Part shown: positions 26,829 to 35,167 of the stretch, piece by piece
Position numbering within the stretch: position 1 is the first letter of the stretch
Layout: each line of letters begins with the position of its first letter
Assembly: GCF_900207575.1 (NCBI RefSeq)
Contig: NZ_OAOQ01000003.1
Span: 304,737 to 368,736 of the forward strand
Reading direction: 5' to 3'
Origin: Cereibacter ovatus
GTDB lineage: Bacteria; Pseudomonadota; Alphaproteobacteria; Rhodobacterales; Rhodobacteraceae
DNA: 64,000 bases
Notes under the pieces: generated by a model
What the model was told of the DNA's origin: nothing
The model's input: the letters and a program-made list of their open reading frames with translations, nothing else
Databases searched by the model: none
Program-made: the position numbers and the translations under genes

Positions 26829-27875
26829 ATGATCCGTCGCATTTCCCTTCTGGCCAGCCTTGCCGCAGCCGTGGCCCTGCCCGCCGCCGCCGCCGATCCC
26901 GATCTGATCGTGTTCGACTGGGCGAGCTTCGAAAGCGAAAGCCTCGTCTCGGACTATGTCGCCAAACATGGCCAGATGCCGACCTATGCGCTTTATGGCG
27001 ACGACGACGAAGCGTTCCAGAAGGTCGCCTCGGGGTTCAAGGCGGATGTCGCGCATCCCTGCTCGCAAATGGTGTCGAAATACCGCGACGCGGACCTGAT
27101 CGAGCCGTGGGACGTCAGCCGCATCCCCGAATACGCGAACCTGCCGCAGCGGTTCAAGGAATCGAAGATCTTCTCGGACGATCAGGGCGTCTGGTATATC
27201 CCGACCGACTACGCCTACACCGCACTTGCCTACAACACCGAGACCGTGCCGCCCGAAGATGTCGCCTCGGTTCAGATCTTCCTTGATCCGAAATATGCCG
27301 GCCGGATCTCGCTGCCTGACAACACCGACGACATCTGGTCGCTTGCACTGCTGGCAACGGGCGTCTCGGACTGGACCAACCTGACCGAAGAACAGTTCCA
27401 GGCCGGCGCCGCCTGGCTGCGGCAGGCGCATGAGAACGTCCGCGCCTACTGGGCCGACCCGTCGGAACTGGCACAACTGATGGCCACCGGCGAGGTGCAA
27501 CTGGCCTGGACCTGGAACGACGCCATCGCACTGATGCGGCAGGAAGGCTTCCCCGTCGGCTTCCAGCGTGAGTCCAAGGAAGGCTCGGCCACCTTCTTCT
27601 GCGGCTACGTCAACTTCAAGGACGCCCCCGGTAGCGAAGACAAGGCCTATGATTTCATGAACGCGTGGCTCGCTCACAGCTCGGCGAAATCGCTGCTGGC
27701 CAGCCATGGCTATGCCCATTCCAACGATGCCGCGATGGCCGAGATCCCGGCCGAAGATATCAAGGCCGCGGAACTGGCGCCGGTGAACGCGACGCTGCTG
27801 GCGCAAAACCCGCTTGATGCCAAGATGCGCGACCGGATGCTGGAAGAGTTCGAAAAGATCAAGTCGGGCTTCTGA
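26829..27875 (+). CDS. Orphan spermidine/putrescine-type solute-binding protein
   Basis: Periplasmic binding protein of 348 residues. A signal peptide (MIRRISLLASLAAAVALPAAAA) precedes a PotD/PotF-like fold: LIVFDWASFESESLV, ADVAHPCSQMVSKYRDADLI, VWYIPTDYAYTALAYNTE, FLDPKYAGRISLPDNTDD and AWTWNDAIALMRQEGFPV are usual positions for polyamine-binding residues. GAAGGAG precedes ATG 26829. No permease or ATPase genes are adjacent, which is unusual, so the partners are elsewhere or it serves another role. A GC hairpin lies 16 bp after its stop. Ligand is inferred as polyamine-like. Confidence 0.82.
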   Translation: MIRRISLLASLAAAVALPAAAADPDLIVFDWASFESESLVSDYVAKHGQMPTYALYGDDDEAFQKVASGFKADVAHPCSQMVSKYRDADLIEPWDVSRIPEYANLPQRFKESKIFSDDQGVWYIPTDYAYTALAYNTETVPPEDVASVQIFLDPKYAGRISLPDNTDDIWSLALLATGVSDWTNLTEEQFQAGAAWLRQAHENVRAYWADPSELAQLMATGEVQLAWTWNDAIALMRQEGFPVGFQRESKEGSATFFCGYVNFKDAPGSEDKAYDFMNAWLAHSSAKSLLASHGYAHSNDAAMAEIPAEDIKAAELAPVNATLLAQNPLDAKMRDRMLEEFEKIKSGF

Positions 27876-27890
27876 TCCCTCGCCAATGCC

Positions 27891-27914
27891 CGCGCCCGGA
27901 CCCGTCCGGGCGCG
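27891..27914 (+). terminator. GC hairpin after the binding-protein gene
   Basis: CGCGCCCGGAC (27891-27901) and GTCCGGGCGCG (27904-27914) form an 11-bp dyad with a minimal loop and no T-run, so termination is only suggested. Confidence 0.4.
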
Positions 27915-28029
27915 CCACCCAAGACGGCATCGGCGCCACAGCCGATGCGCGGATCACGCCGATCCTTCGACCAAAAGGGGCAAAGCACCTGCTGGCAAGA
28001 CGGGCCGGCGCGTGCCGGCAGCGCAAGCC

Positions 28030-28093
28030 CGATACGCGCGATGCCACAGCGCGCTTGACCGTCACCACCGCCCGCCGATACGCGCGATGCCAC
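28030..28093 (+). repeat. 18-bp direct repeat upstream of ssrA
   Basis: CGATACGCGCGATGCCAC occurs at 28030-28047 and again at 28076-28093, about 20 bp before the ssrA -35 box. No other structure is recognised in the surrounding gap. Confidence 0.75.
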
Positions 28094-28109
28094 GGCCCCG
28101 GCGCCACCC

Positions 28110-28138
28110 TTGCACACCCCATGCCCCCGCCCTATATT
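28110..28138 (+). promoter_or_regulatory. ssrA promoter
   Basis: TTGCAC (28110-28115), 17-bp spacer, TATATT (28133-28138), placing transcription start near 28145, just before the first helix of the acceptor piece. The best sigma-70-type match in the window. Confidence 0.75.
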
Positions 28139-28144
28139 CGCCCT

Positions 28145-28476
28145 GTCCGGAGCAATCCGGACTATGGGCATAAACGCGCTCGTCATAAGCGGATCGGACC
28201 CGGGGGCGGTACCCGGCGGCTCCACCAAAACTCCCTCGTTGGGGGCGGAGGGGGCCGAAACAGGATCGACGAACGTCTAAAGGGGTTGCTTTGTCCCGGT
28301 GAGGTACCACCGTTATCGGTCCGAAAAGTACAGTTGCCAACGACAACCGTGCTCCGATGGCTCTGGCTGCGTAAGCAGTTCGAGCGATCGAAACTTAAGC
28401 CCTTGCGCTTAGCCGCGTAAGGCGGGGTTCGCAGGTACCTGGCAACAGAAACCTGCACTTTCCCCTCTCCGCAAGA
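28145..28476 (+). ncRNA. ssrA: Transfer-messenger RNA, circularly permuted two-piece form
   Basis: Rescues stalled ribosomes and tags their nascent peptides. The order is reversed relative to one-piece tmRNA. The acceptor piece comes first (about 28145-28227), opening with a GTCCGG/CCGGAC helix and ending CGGCTCCACCA with CCA encoded. A spacer of about 23 nt follows. The coding piece begins GGGGCCGAAACAGGATCGAC at 28251. GGGGCCG (28251-28257) pairs over seven positions with CGGCTCC of the acceptor piece (one G-U). The tag frame at 28336-28374 encodes ANDNRAPMALAA then TAA. The intervening spacer is presumably removed after transcription. The 3' end is approximate, near an AGGT/ACCT-containing hairpin. 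sspB follows directly. Confidence 0.93.
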
Positions 28477-28682
28477 CCAGACCGGCACCCGCCGCCATCC
28501 GACACCCGTCGGGATCAAACCGCGCAGCCAAGACCACAACCGCCGACACAGCGCCCGCCCCTCTCCTGCGCAAGGGGTTGCACCCACAGGTTGCGGGCCA
28601 AAGCGGAAAATCGCCCGCGCCGCCCCCTTCCCTTCCAATCCGAATCCCCTATGCTGACCCCGAAACGGAAAGAGGATCCGGC

Positions 28683-29132
28683 ATGGCGCGTTCCATCGAC
28701 TACGGCAACCTCATGCACCGCGCGATGCGGGGCCTGATCCAAAGTGTGCTTGCCGACGTGGCCGAGCATGGGTTGCCGGGGGCGCACCATTTCTTCATCA
28801 CCTTCGACACCACCCACCCCGATGTCGAAATGGCCGACTGGCTGCGCGGACGCTACCCGCAGGAAATGACCGTGGTGATTCAGCACTGGTATGAAAACCT
28901 GTCGGTGGACGACCGCGGCTTTGCGGTGACCCTCAACTTCGGCAACCAGCCCGAACCGCTGGTGATCCCCTTCGATGCCATGCGCACCTTCGTCGATCCG
29001 TCGGTCGAATTCGGCCTGCGCTTCGAAACCCACGACGACGAGGATGACGACACCGAAGCCGAACCTGACGACGATGACGAACCGCCGCGCCACGACGCAC
29101 AGGTGGTCAGCCTCGACAAGTTCCGCAAGTAA
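28683..29132 (+). CDS. sspB: SspB, ClpXP adaptor for ssrA-tagged proteins (alpha type)
   Basis: Tethers ssrA-tagged proteins to ClpX for degradation by ClpXP. It has 149 residues. The globular tag-binding domain holds RAMRGLIQSVLADVAEHG, HHFFITFDTTHPDVEM and FAVTLNFGNQPEPLVIPFDA; an acidic linker (about DDEDDDTEAEPDDDD) leads to the C-terminal AQVVSLDKFRK, the peptide that docks on ClpX. ATG 28683 follows AAAGAGG. It lies about 200 bp after ssrA on the same strand, so tag RNA and adaptor are neighbours. The terminator-like module at 29139 follows its stop by 7 bp. Confidence 0.93.
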   Translation: MARSIDYGNLMHRAMRGLIQSVLADVAEHGLPGAHHFFITFDTTHPDVEMADWLRGRYPQEMTVVIQHWYENLSVDDRGFAVTLNFGNQPEPLVIPFDAMRTFVDPSVEFGLRFETHDDEDDDTEAEPDDDDEPPRHDAQVVSLDKFRK

Positions 29133-29138
29133 CCTTCA

Positions 29139-29204
29139 CGCTGGCCCAAATATCCTCGGGGGGAGTCTCCGGCCCTTGCCGGAGACGGGGGGCAGAAGCC
29201 CCCC
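29139..29204 (-). terminator. Double hairpin plus GGATATTT module (copy 3)
   Basis: CTGGCCCAAATATCCTCGGG then stems GTCTCCGGC/GCCGGAGAC (29165-29186) and GGGGGGC/GCCCCCC (29187-29204). In the orientation shared with the other copies it points along the minus strand, although both flanking genes are on the plus strand. Confidence 0.5.
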
Positions 29205-29231
29205 CTTCCCCCGCATGCCACGGCACACCGA

Positions 29232-29260
29232 TTGATTTCCACGCCGCTTCTTCCTAAGAC
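29232..29260 (+). promoter_or_regulatory. Candidate fumC promoter
   Basis: TTGATT (29232-29237), 17-bp spacer, TAAGAC (29255-29260), about 30 bp before the fumC start. The -10 is a weak match. Confidence 0.35.
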
Positions 29261-29291
29261 GCTGGCAGCACATCAACGGAGCTTGCCTCGC

Positions 29292-30686
29292 ATGACCGCC
29301 ACCCGCACCGAAACCGACAGCTTTGGCCCGCTCGAGGTTCCCGCCGACAAATACTGGGGCGCGCAGACCCAGCGTTCGATCCAGAACTTCCCCATCGGTT
29401 GGGAACGCCAGCCCGTTGCCATCATCCGCGCGCTGGGCGTCATCAAGAAGGCCTGTGCGCTGGTCAACATCGATCAGGGCGACATCACACCTGAACTGGG
29501 CCAGGCCATCGCCGCCGCCGCGACCGAGGTGATCGACGGAAAATTCGACGACAACTTCCCGCTGGTGGTCTGGCAAACCGGATCGGGCACGCAGTCGAAC
29601 ATGAACGCGAACGAGGTGATCTCGAACCGCGCGATCGAGATGCTGGGCGGCGTGATGGGCTCGAAGAAGCCTGTTCACCCGAACGACCATGTCAACATGG
29701 GGCAGTCCTCGAACGACACGTTCCCCACCGCGATGCATGTGGCCATCGGCATGATGGCGCGCGACGTGCTGCTGCCGGGGCTGGAAAAGCTGCACGCAGC
29801 ACTTCTGGCGAAATCCGAGGAATTCAAGGACATCATCAAGATCGGCCGCACCCACACGCAGGACGCGACGCCGCTGACCTTGGGTCAGGAATTCTCGGGC
29901 TATGCCAAGCAGGTGGAAAAGGGCATCGCCCGCGTGAAGGCCTGCCTGCCCGACATCTACGAACTGGCGCAGGGCGGAACTGCCGTCGGCACCGGCCTCA
30001 ACACCCGCGTGGGCTGGGACACCCGCGTGGCTGGCAAGATCGCCGAGATCACCGGCCTGCCCTTCGTCACCGCCGAAAACAAGTTCGAGGCACTGGCCGC
30101 GCATGATGCGATGGTGATGTTCTCGGGCGCGCTGAAGACGGTCGCCGCCAGCCTGTTCAAGATCGCCAACGACATGCGGCTTCTGGGCTCGGGCCCGCGC
30201 TCGGGTCTGGGCGAGCTGATCCTGCCGGAAAACGAACCCGGCAGCTCGATCATGCCGGGCAAGGTCAACCCGACCCAGGCCGAGGCCCTGACCATGGTCT
30301 GCGCCCATGTCATGGGCAACGACGCGGCCGTGGGCTTCGCCGGATCGCAGGGCCATTTCGAACTGAACGTCTACAACCCGATGATGTCCTATAACGTGCT
30401 GCAATCCATGCAGCTTCTGGGCGATGCCGCGGGCAGCTTCACCGACAACATGGTGGTGGGCACGCAGGCCAATACGGCGCGCATCGACAAGCTGATGAAG
30501 GAAAGCCTGATGCTGGTGACGGCGCTGGCGCCGACCATCGGCTATGATGCCGCCACCAAGGTCGCCAAGACCGCGCACAAGAACGGCACCACGCTGCGCG
30601 AAGAGGCGATTGCCTTGGGCTATGTCGATGCCGAAACCTTTGACCGCATCGTGCGCCCCGAAGACATGATCGGCCCCAAGGGCTGA
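29292..30686 (+). CDS. fumC: Fumarate hydratase class II
   Basis: Iron-independent hydration of fumarate to malate in the TCA cycle. The 464 residues are a normal length. [11 protein letters not shown] near 317-327 is the fumarase/aspartase signature with the catalytic Ser; [16 protein letters not shown] carries the catalytic His region; [19 protein letters not shown] and [14 protein letters not shown] bind the substrate. ATG 29292 follows GGAG. Two short genes follow with overlapping stops and starts (TGATG, ATGA), suggesting one transcript. Confidence 0.97.
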   Translation: MTATRTETDSFGPLEVPADKYWGAQTQRSIQNFPIGWERQPVAIIRALGVIKKACALVNIDQGDITPELGQAIAAAATEVIDGKFDDNFPLVVWQTGSGTQSNMNANEVISNRAIEMLGGVMGSKKPVHPNDHVNMGQSSNDTFPTAMHVAIGMMARDVLLPGLEKLHAALLAKSEEFKDIIKIGRTHTQDATPLTLGQEFSGYAKQVEKGIARVKACLPDIYELAQGGTAVGTGLNTRVGWDTRVAGKIAEITGLPFVTAENKFEALAAHDAMVMFSGALKTVAASLFKIANDMRLLGSGPRSGLGELILPENEPGSSIMPGKVNPTQAEALTMVCAHVMGNDAAVGFAGSQGHFELNVYNPMMSYNVLQSMQLLGDAAGSFTDNMVVGTQANTARIDKLMKESLMLVTALAPTIGYDAATKVAKTAHKNGTTLREEAIALGYVDAETFDRIVRPEDMIGPKG

Positions 30687-30934
30687 TGGCCGAGATCGTC
30701 AACCTTCGCGAAAGGCGCAAGGCGGCGGCGCGCGACGCCCGCCGCCGGAAGGGCGACGAGAATGCGGCGAAGTTCGGCCGCACCAAGGCCGAACGCGAGT
30801 TGGAACAGGCGCGGGCTGACAAGGCCCGCGCCGACCTTGACGCCCACCGCCGCGCGGCGCCAGCGCCGATATCCCCCGCCACCAATCCCCCCGGCGCCAC
30901 CCCGGCCAACGATCCGGACGACCGCCCGCAATGA
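30686..30934 (+). CDS. DUF4169 family small basic protein
   Basis: Protein of 82 residues. The first 50 form a charged Lys/Arg/Glu-rich helix (EIVNLRERRKAAARDARRRK, FGRTKAERELEQARADKARA) and the rest is Pro/Ala-rich. The start MAEIVNLRE with this helix is the DUF4169 pattern, a family common in Rhodobacteraceae. The ATG shares a base with the fumC stop (TGATG), and its end overlaps the next gene (ATGA). No function is known; a nucleic-acid or coiled-coil interaction is possible but unproven. Confidence 0.78.
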   Translation: MAEIVNLRERRKAAARDARRRKGDENAAKFGRTKAERELEQARADKARADLDAHRRAAPAPISPATNPPGATPANDPDDRPQ

Positions 30935-31146
30935 GTGGCCGCCCCGAGAAACATTCGCTGACCCTGCACGGCCACCGCACCAGCGTTTCGCTGGAAGCCG
31001 AGTTCTGGCGCGCCTTCCGCGACATCGCCGCCGCGCGCGGGCAGCCAGTCAACGCGCTGGCCGCCGAAGTGGACGACGGACGCGAACCTGACGTGGGCCT
31101 CGCCTCGGCGATCCGGGTCTTCGTGCTGCGCCACTATCGCGGCTGA
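30931..31146 (+). CDS. Ribbon-helix-helix domain protein
   Basis: Protein of 71 residues. HSLTLHGHRTSVSLEAEFW resembles the beta strand and first helix of a ribbon-helix-helix DNA-binding domain, followed by RDIAAARGQPVNALAAEVDD and a C-terminal helix (LASAIRVFVLRHYRG). It is the size of antitoxin or Arc-type regulators, but no toxin gene is next to it; it is coupled to the DUF4169 gene and fumC instead. Its last codons lie in the first copy of a 38-bp direct repeat that is shared with the end of the neighbouring P450 gene. Confidence 0.75.
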   Translation: MSGRPEKHSLTLHGHRTSVSLEAEFWRAFRDIAAARGQPVNALAAEVDDGREPDVGLASAIRVFVLRHYRG

Positions 31147-31239
31147 AACCGCGGCCAGACCCGTCGGCAGGGCCGCAGCGCATCGGTTGCCGGGACCGAT
31201 CCTATCGCGGCTGAAACCGCAACCAGATCCCGTCGGCCG
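31134..31239. repeat. Direct repeat duplicating the P450 3' end
   Basis: CTATCGCGGCTGAAACCGC plus about 19 further bases occurs at 31134-31171 and again at 31202-31239, 68 bp apart, differing at a few positions and by one base of length. The right copy is the last 12 codons or so of the minus-strand P450 (ending RFQPR-stop). The left copy includes the stop of the ribbon-helix-helix gene. Confidence 0.85.
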
Positions 31240-32542
31240 AGCGCACGGTCAGATGCGCAACCGGAACCGGCACTCGTCCTTCGACCGGCAGGATGCGGAA
31301 GGCGCGAACGATCATCGACAGCAAAAGCGGCCCCTCGATCATCGCGAAACCGGCGCCGGTACAGACCCGCGGCCCGGCCGAGAACGGCAGCCACGCCTCG
31401 CGCGCGCAGTCGCGGCCCGCCTGCGTCTGCCAGCGGTCGGGGTCGAAGGCGTCGGGATCGGCCCAGATCCGTTCGTGCCGGTGCAGGTGCCACGGCGACA
31501 GCACGATCTGCGCACCGGGGGCGACGCTGCGGCCGCGCATCTCTTCGGGGCAGCGGGATTCGCGGACCATCATCGGCACCGGGGGATAAAGGCGAAGCGC
31601 CTCGCGGAACACGTCGCGGCCAAGTTTCAGCCGGCCCATCGCCGCGAAATCGGGGGTGTCGCCCAGCGCCTCGGCCTCGGTCGCGACGCGGTCCTGCACC
31701 TCGGGGGCAAGCGCCAGCAGATACAGCGCCCAAGCCAGCGCCGAGGCCGAGGTTTCGTGCCCGGCCAGAAAGAAGATCGCGACCTGATCGACCATCTCGG
31801 AGGTCGAAAAGGTCTGCCCGGTCAGCGGATCGCGGGTGGTCATGATCTTGGTCGCCAGATCGTCGGGCGCGGTGCCGGCCGCGATGGCGGCGGCGCGCTC
31901 TTCGGTCAGGCGGGCGATCAGGTCGCGGATCGTCGCCGCCGTTTTCAGCGTTCGCCGGCGATGCAGCCGCGGCAGCCAGCGCGGCAGCCGCAGGAAGGCG
32001 GCAAGGTTCAGCAGCGGCTGCGTGCGCTGGAAATCGCGGAACTGGTGAAAGACCGCCTGCGCCACCTCGTTCTCGATCGGGATCGAGAACAGCGTGCGAA
32101 AGATCACGTCGGCGGCAGCATGACTCATTTCGGCCTCGGCCTCGGCCACGCCGCCCAGACGCGCCACCGCCGCCTGCCCGGCCGCCACCATGGCAGGAAA
32201 GGTATCGCGCAGCCGGCCGCCTTCGAACGCGGGGTCGATGATGCGGCGCTGACGCTTCCACAGCTCGCCATTGGTCACGAACACCGACTGCCCCAGCAGC
32301 GGCGCCAGCCCTTCACGGACGCGGTCGGATTTGGGGAAATCCTCGGGGCGGTCATGCAGGACACGGCGGATCAGGGCGGGGTCGTTGCACAGATAGCTGC
32401 GGAAGAACGGCGTGCGGAACTCGGCCATCCAGGCCCGGTAAAGCCGCGCGGGTTGCGACGAAAGGATGTCGCGCCGGAACAGCAGGATGTGGCGCAGAAG
32501 CGACACGCGGTCGGGGCGGCTGGCGGGCTTGGGCGGGATCAT
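31202..32542 (-). CDS. Cytochrome P450 (fatty-acid/alkane hydroxylase-like)
   Basis: Haem-thiolate monooxygenase of 446 residues, nearer to CYP4/CYP102-like P450s than to the one at 711. FSAGPRVCTGAGFA contains the haem ligand Cys near 394; FREALRLYPP is the ExxR helix; FFLAGHETSASALAWAL is the I-helix with the canonical Thr; DPDRW is the meander. There is no fused reductase. The start overlaps the stop of the upstream alpha/beta hydrolase gene (32539-32542), so the two are translationally coupled and likely act on the same substrate. Substrate unknown; a lipid is plausible. Confidence 0.9.
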   Translation of the reverse strand: MIPPKPASRPDRVSLLRHILLFRRDILSSQPARLYRAWMAEFRTPFFRSYLCNDPALIRRVLHDRPEDFPKSDRVREGLAPLLGQSVFVTNGELWKRQRRIIDPAFEGGRLRDTFPAMVAAGQAAVARLGGVAEAEAEMSHAAADVIFRTLFSIPIENEVAQAVFHQFRDFQRTQPLLNLAAFLRLPRWLPRLHRRRTLKTAATIRDLIARLTEERAAAIAAGTAPDDLATKIMTTRDPLTGQTFSTSEMVDQVAIFFLAGHETSASALAWALYLLALAPEVQDRVATEAEALGDTPDFAAMGRLKLGRDVFREALRLYPPVPMMVRESRCPEEMRGRSVAPGAQIVLSPWHLHRHERIWADPDAFDPDRWQTQAGRDCAREAWLPFSAGPRVCTGAGFAMIEGPLLLSMIVRAFRILPVEGRVPVPVAHLTVRSADGIWLRFQPR

Positions 32543-33756
32543 GCGCCCATGGTTATGTAGCCCGACACCGCACGGTCAATGCGGCTATTGGACGGTGCGC
32601 GGCCGCGAAAGCGGTCGGCCAGCGTCATCGGGCCCGCGGTGATGCGGAAATAGTCGTAATCCCCCGGCCGGTCAAAGGCGCAGAGATACTGGAAATGCAG
32701 CCGGAAGAACCGCCAGCGCAGCGCCCGCCAGCGTTCGGGCGAAAGGGTCTGGCTGAACGCGGCCGAAATCACCAGCGGCCAGCGTTTGCCCTCCGGCGCC
32801 ACCCCCGACACCGCCACCGGATCGCACAGCGCAAAGGCGCAGCCATCGCCGGGCGCGGTCACATCGACCCATGTCAGTTCATCCCGCGCCGACAGAAAGT
32901 GCAGATCGGCCCGCAGCCGGCCCGCCCGCGGCAGGAACGACACCATCGGCACCACCTGCCCCAGCGTCAGAAGTCCCAGGGCCGGACGCCGCGCAGGCAG
33001 GCCCGCGCGGATCAGATCGGCCAGAATCGACACCGCCAGATGCGCCCCCGAGGAATGGCCGACCACCAGAACCTCATCCGCGTCGCTGTGCATCGCCTCG
33101 GATATGGCGGCGCGAAAGCGGGCCATGCGTTCGGCCAGATCGGGCGCGACCGCACCGCGGGTCTGCGCGACATGGCCGAAATCATGCATCAGGTAATAGG
33201 CGAAAAAGACCGCGTCCTTGGCTCGGAACCAGCGCAGCAGCGCCACCGCCGCGCCCGCCCCCGCCAGCCAGCCCAGCGGAGGCCAGATCAGCCCCACGAT
33301 GTCCACGACATGCCACCCCAGCGCCAGCGCCAGCCCAAGCTGCGCCAGAAGCATCACGATCGGATACAGCGCCGCCAGCACCGGCCCCTTGCGCAACCGC
33401 ATCAGCCGGAACAGCGCGCCCGACCCGACATAGACCCCGACCGTGCGCAAAAGCTGAAGATAGGTCGCCAAGATCCCGTGATCCATCGACTGGCGCACGA
33501 TGTCGGACCAGACCAGAACCTCGATGTCGGTTTCGGTGAATCCGCCCTCCATCCCCCCCGAGACATGCCAGCCATAGGGGCCGGGCGTCGTCCGCGGCCC
33601 AAGGGTCACCGCATAGCCCGAGATTTCGGCCTGTGCGGCGGCATGGCGGCGGTAAAGCTCGCGGTAGCGGCGGGGATGGAACGGATCATAGCCCGGCACA
33701 TAGAACACCCGGCGTCGGAACGGGCGCTTCAGCTTCGGTTCGGTCAATAGATCCAT
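32539..33756 (-). CDS. Membrane alpha/beta-hydrolase-like protein coupled to P450
   Basis: Protein of 405 residues, not assigned to a named family. The N-terminus RVFYVPGYDPFHPRRYRELY resembles the first strand of an alpha/beta hydrolase with an oxyanion-type PGYD. Two hydrophobic segments follow (LAALYPIVMLLAQLGLALAL and the VGLIWPPLGWLAGAGAAVAL region). Then VLVVGHSSGAHLAVSILADL provides a nucleophile elbow G-H-S-S-G near residue 232. Later Asp and His residues could complete a triad but cannot be fixed by eye. It overlaps the P450 start, suggesting an esterase/acyl-hydrolase plus hydroxylase pair on a lipid-like substrate (inference). Confidence 0.7.
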   Translation of the reverse strand: MDLLTEPKLKRPFRRRVFYVPGYDPFHPRRYRELYRRHAAAQAEISGYAVTLGPRTTPGPYGWHVSGGMEGGFTETDIEVLVWSDIVRQSMDHGILATYLQLLRTVGVYVGSGALFRLMRLRKGPVLAALYPIVMLLAQLGLALALGWHVVDIVGLIWPPLGWLAGAGAAVALLRWFRAKDAVFFAYYLMHDFGHVAQTRGAVAPDLAERMARFRAAISEAMHSDADEVLVVGHSSGAHLAVSILADLIRAGLPARRPALGLLTLGQVVPMVSFLPRAGRLRADLHFLSARDELTWVDVTAPGDGCAFALCDPVAVSGVAPEGKRWPLVISAAFSQTLSPERWRALRWRFFRLHFQYLCAFDRPGDYDYFRITAGPMTLADRFRGRAPSNSRIDRAVSGYITMGA

Positions 33757-33788
33757 GGGCGGTCCTCGGGGCGCGACGAGGCTTCAGA

Positions 33789-34535
33789 CTAGCCCAGCCG
33801 GGCCAGCGCCGGGAAGGTTTCAAGCAGCCAGTAGGAAAAACTGGAAAATCCCCCCGTCAGCATCAGAAGCCCGATGGTCCAAAGCAACAGGCCCATCATC
33901 CGCTCGATCCGCTCCATATGGCGTTTCATCCAGCCCATCAGACCGGAGAGGCGCGGAAAGAACGCCGCAACCAGCAGGAACGGCAGCCCAAGCCCCGCGG
34001 CATAGGTCGCAAGCAGCGTGGTGCCGCGGGCAATGCTGGCCTCGGACGCGGCAAGGGTCAGGATCGCGCCCAGTTGCGGCCCGATGCAGGGCGTCCAACC
34101 GAAGGCGAAGGCCAGCCCCAGCACATAGGCCCCGAAGGCCGAGCCTCCCCGGTCGCCCGCATCCATCCGCATCTCGCGATCCAGAAAGCGCAGGCGGTAG
34201 ATGCCGATGAAATGGGCGCCGAACGCCATGACAATCACCCCGGCGAGGGTCGAAAACGTCTCGGCGTTCGACAGGAAGAAGGCGCCGAAGGCCGAGGCGG
34301 TAAAGCCCAGGAACAGGAAGACCGTCGACAGCCCCATCACGAAGAACAGCGCCGCCAGCACCGGCCCGCGAGCGGCGCCGCTGCCCAGATCCTTCATGCT
34401 GATGCCGCCCATATAGGCCAGATAGGGCGGCACGATCGGCAGCACGCAGGGGCTGAGGAAGGACAGCACCCCCGCCACCAGCGCGATCAGCATGGCGGGC
34501 AGAAGCCCCGCATCGATGAGGTCGATCCCGAACAT
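33789..34535 (-). CDS. ccdA: CcdA, thiol-disulfide transmembrane transporter for cytochrome c biogenesis
   Basis: Carries reducing equivalents from cytoplasmic thioredoxin across the inner membrane to apocytochrome c thiols (CcmG/CcsX). It has 248 residues and six hydrophobic segments. The two essential cysteines are in SPCVLPIVPPYL (near 29) and GWTPCIGPQLG (near 149), with their flanking prolines. ATG 34535 is preceded by AAAGGAG. It is shorter than DsbD because it lacks the periplasmic domains. It is divergent from the TusA-like gene, another thiol/sulfur protein. Confidence 0.93.
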   Translation of the reverse strand: MFGIDLIDAGLLPAMLIALVAGVLSFLSPCVLPIVPPYLAYMGGISMKDLGSGAARGPVLAALFFVMGLSTVFLFLGFTASAFGAFFLSNAETFSTLAGVIVMAFGAHFIGIYRLRFLDREMRMDAGDRGGSAFGAYVLGLAFAFGWTPCIGPQLGAILTLAASEASIARGTTLLATYAAGLGLPFLLVAAFFPRLSGLMGWMKRHMERIERMMGLLLWTIGLLMLTGGFSSFSYWLLETFPALARLG

Positions 34536-34626
34536 ATGCGCTCCTTTGGTCGTCCGACTCCTAGCCGGTCCTTGGACCGCCGTCACCCGCCGCCGTCTCA
34601 CATTGACGTGGAGAACGGCCGGGCGA

Positions 34627-34655
34627 TTGACGGGAACCGACAGGGCGCGTATCGC
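34627..34655 (+). promoter_or_regulatory. Candidate promoter of the TusA-like gene
   Basis: TTGACG (34627-34632), 17-bp spacer, TATCGC (34650-34655). The -35 is good and the -10 weak. Confidence 0.35.
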
Positions 34656-34725
34656 GCGGCGCGGGTGGCCCCGCGTTGATCCCGCGCAATATCGGCGCGG
34701 ACGGGGCCGATGGGGCGGACGGGCG

Positions 34726-34965
34726 ATGCATTTCGACGAGGATCTCGACTGCGAGGGCCTGATCTGCCCGCTGCCGGTGCTGCGCGTGCGCAAGCGGCTG
34801 ATGGCAATGGCGCCGGGCGCGGTGCTGCGGGTCAGCACCACCGATCCGATGGCGGTGATCGACCTGCCGCATTTCTGCGCCGAAACCGGGCACGAGGTGC
34901 TGAGCCGCGACGGTCGCGGGCCGTTGACGCTGTGGCACATCCGCCGCAACGCCCGAGGGGTGTGA
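34726..34965 (+). CDS. TusA-family sulfurtransferase
   Basis: Small sulfur-carrier protein of 79 residues. LDCEGLICPLPVLRVRKRL contains the CPxP active site whose Cys carries a persulfide in TusA/SirA/YeeD proteins; VSTTDPMAVIDLPHFCAETG is the conserved second half. ATG 34726 is the only start that gives the family length. Whether it serves tRNA thiolation, molybdenum-cofactor sulfuration or sulfur oxidation is not evident. It stands alone between ccdA and rne. Confidence 0.85.
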   Translation: MHFDEDLDCEGLICPLPVLRVRKRLMAMAPGAVLRVSTTDPMAVIDLPHFCAETGHEVLSRDGRGPLTLWHIRRNARGV

Positions 34966-35106
34966 CGGCGGGCAGCGCGCCCGCAGGGCGCATGGGTTGC
35001 CCCCTTCGGTCGAGCCTTCCCGGCGCACATGGGGACGAAACAGAGTAACACTATCGCAACCGGCTGCTGGCGCGCGGGTTTTCGGCACGGCCATGGCCGC
35101 AAAACG

Positions 35107-35130
35107 AAAGGGCGCCCACGGGCGCCCTTT
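35107..35130 (-). terminator. rne intrinsic terminator
   Basis: AAAGGGCGCCC (35107-35117) with its complement at 35120-35130. On the minus strand the stem is followed by CGTTTTGC. It lies 38 bp after the rne stop. Confidence 0.8.
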
Positions 35131-35167
35131 GTTGTCGGTTCCATCGAGGGGCCGGCAGCCCCCTGCC

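Noticed and set aside
30931..31146. The ribbon-helix-helix protein as an antitoxin of a toxin-antitoxin pair
   Set aside because: No toxin-like gene adjoins it. It is coupled to a DUF4169 gene and fumC.
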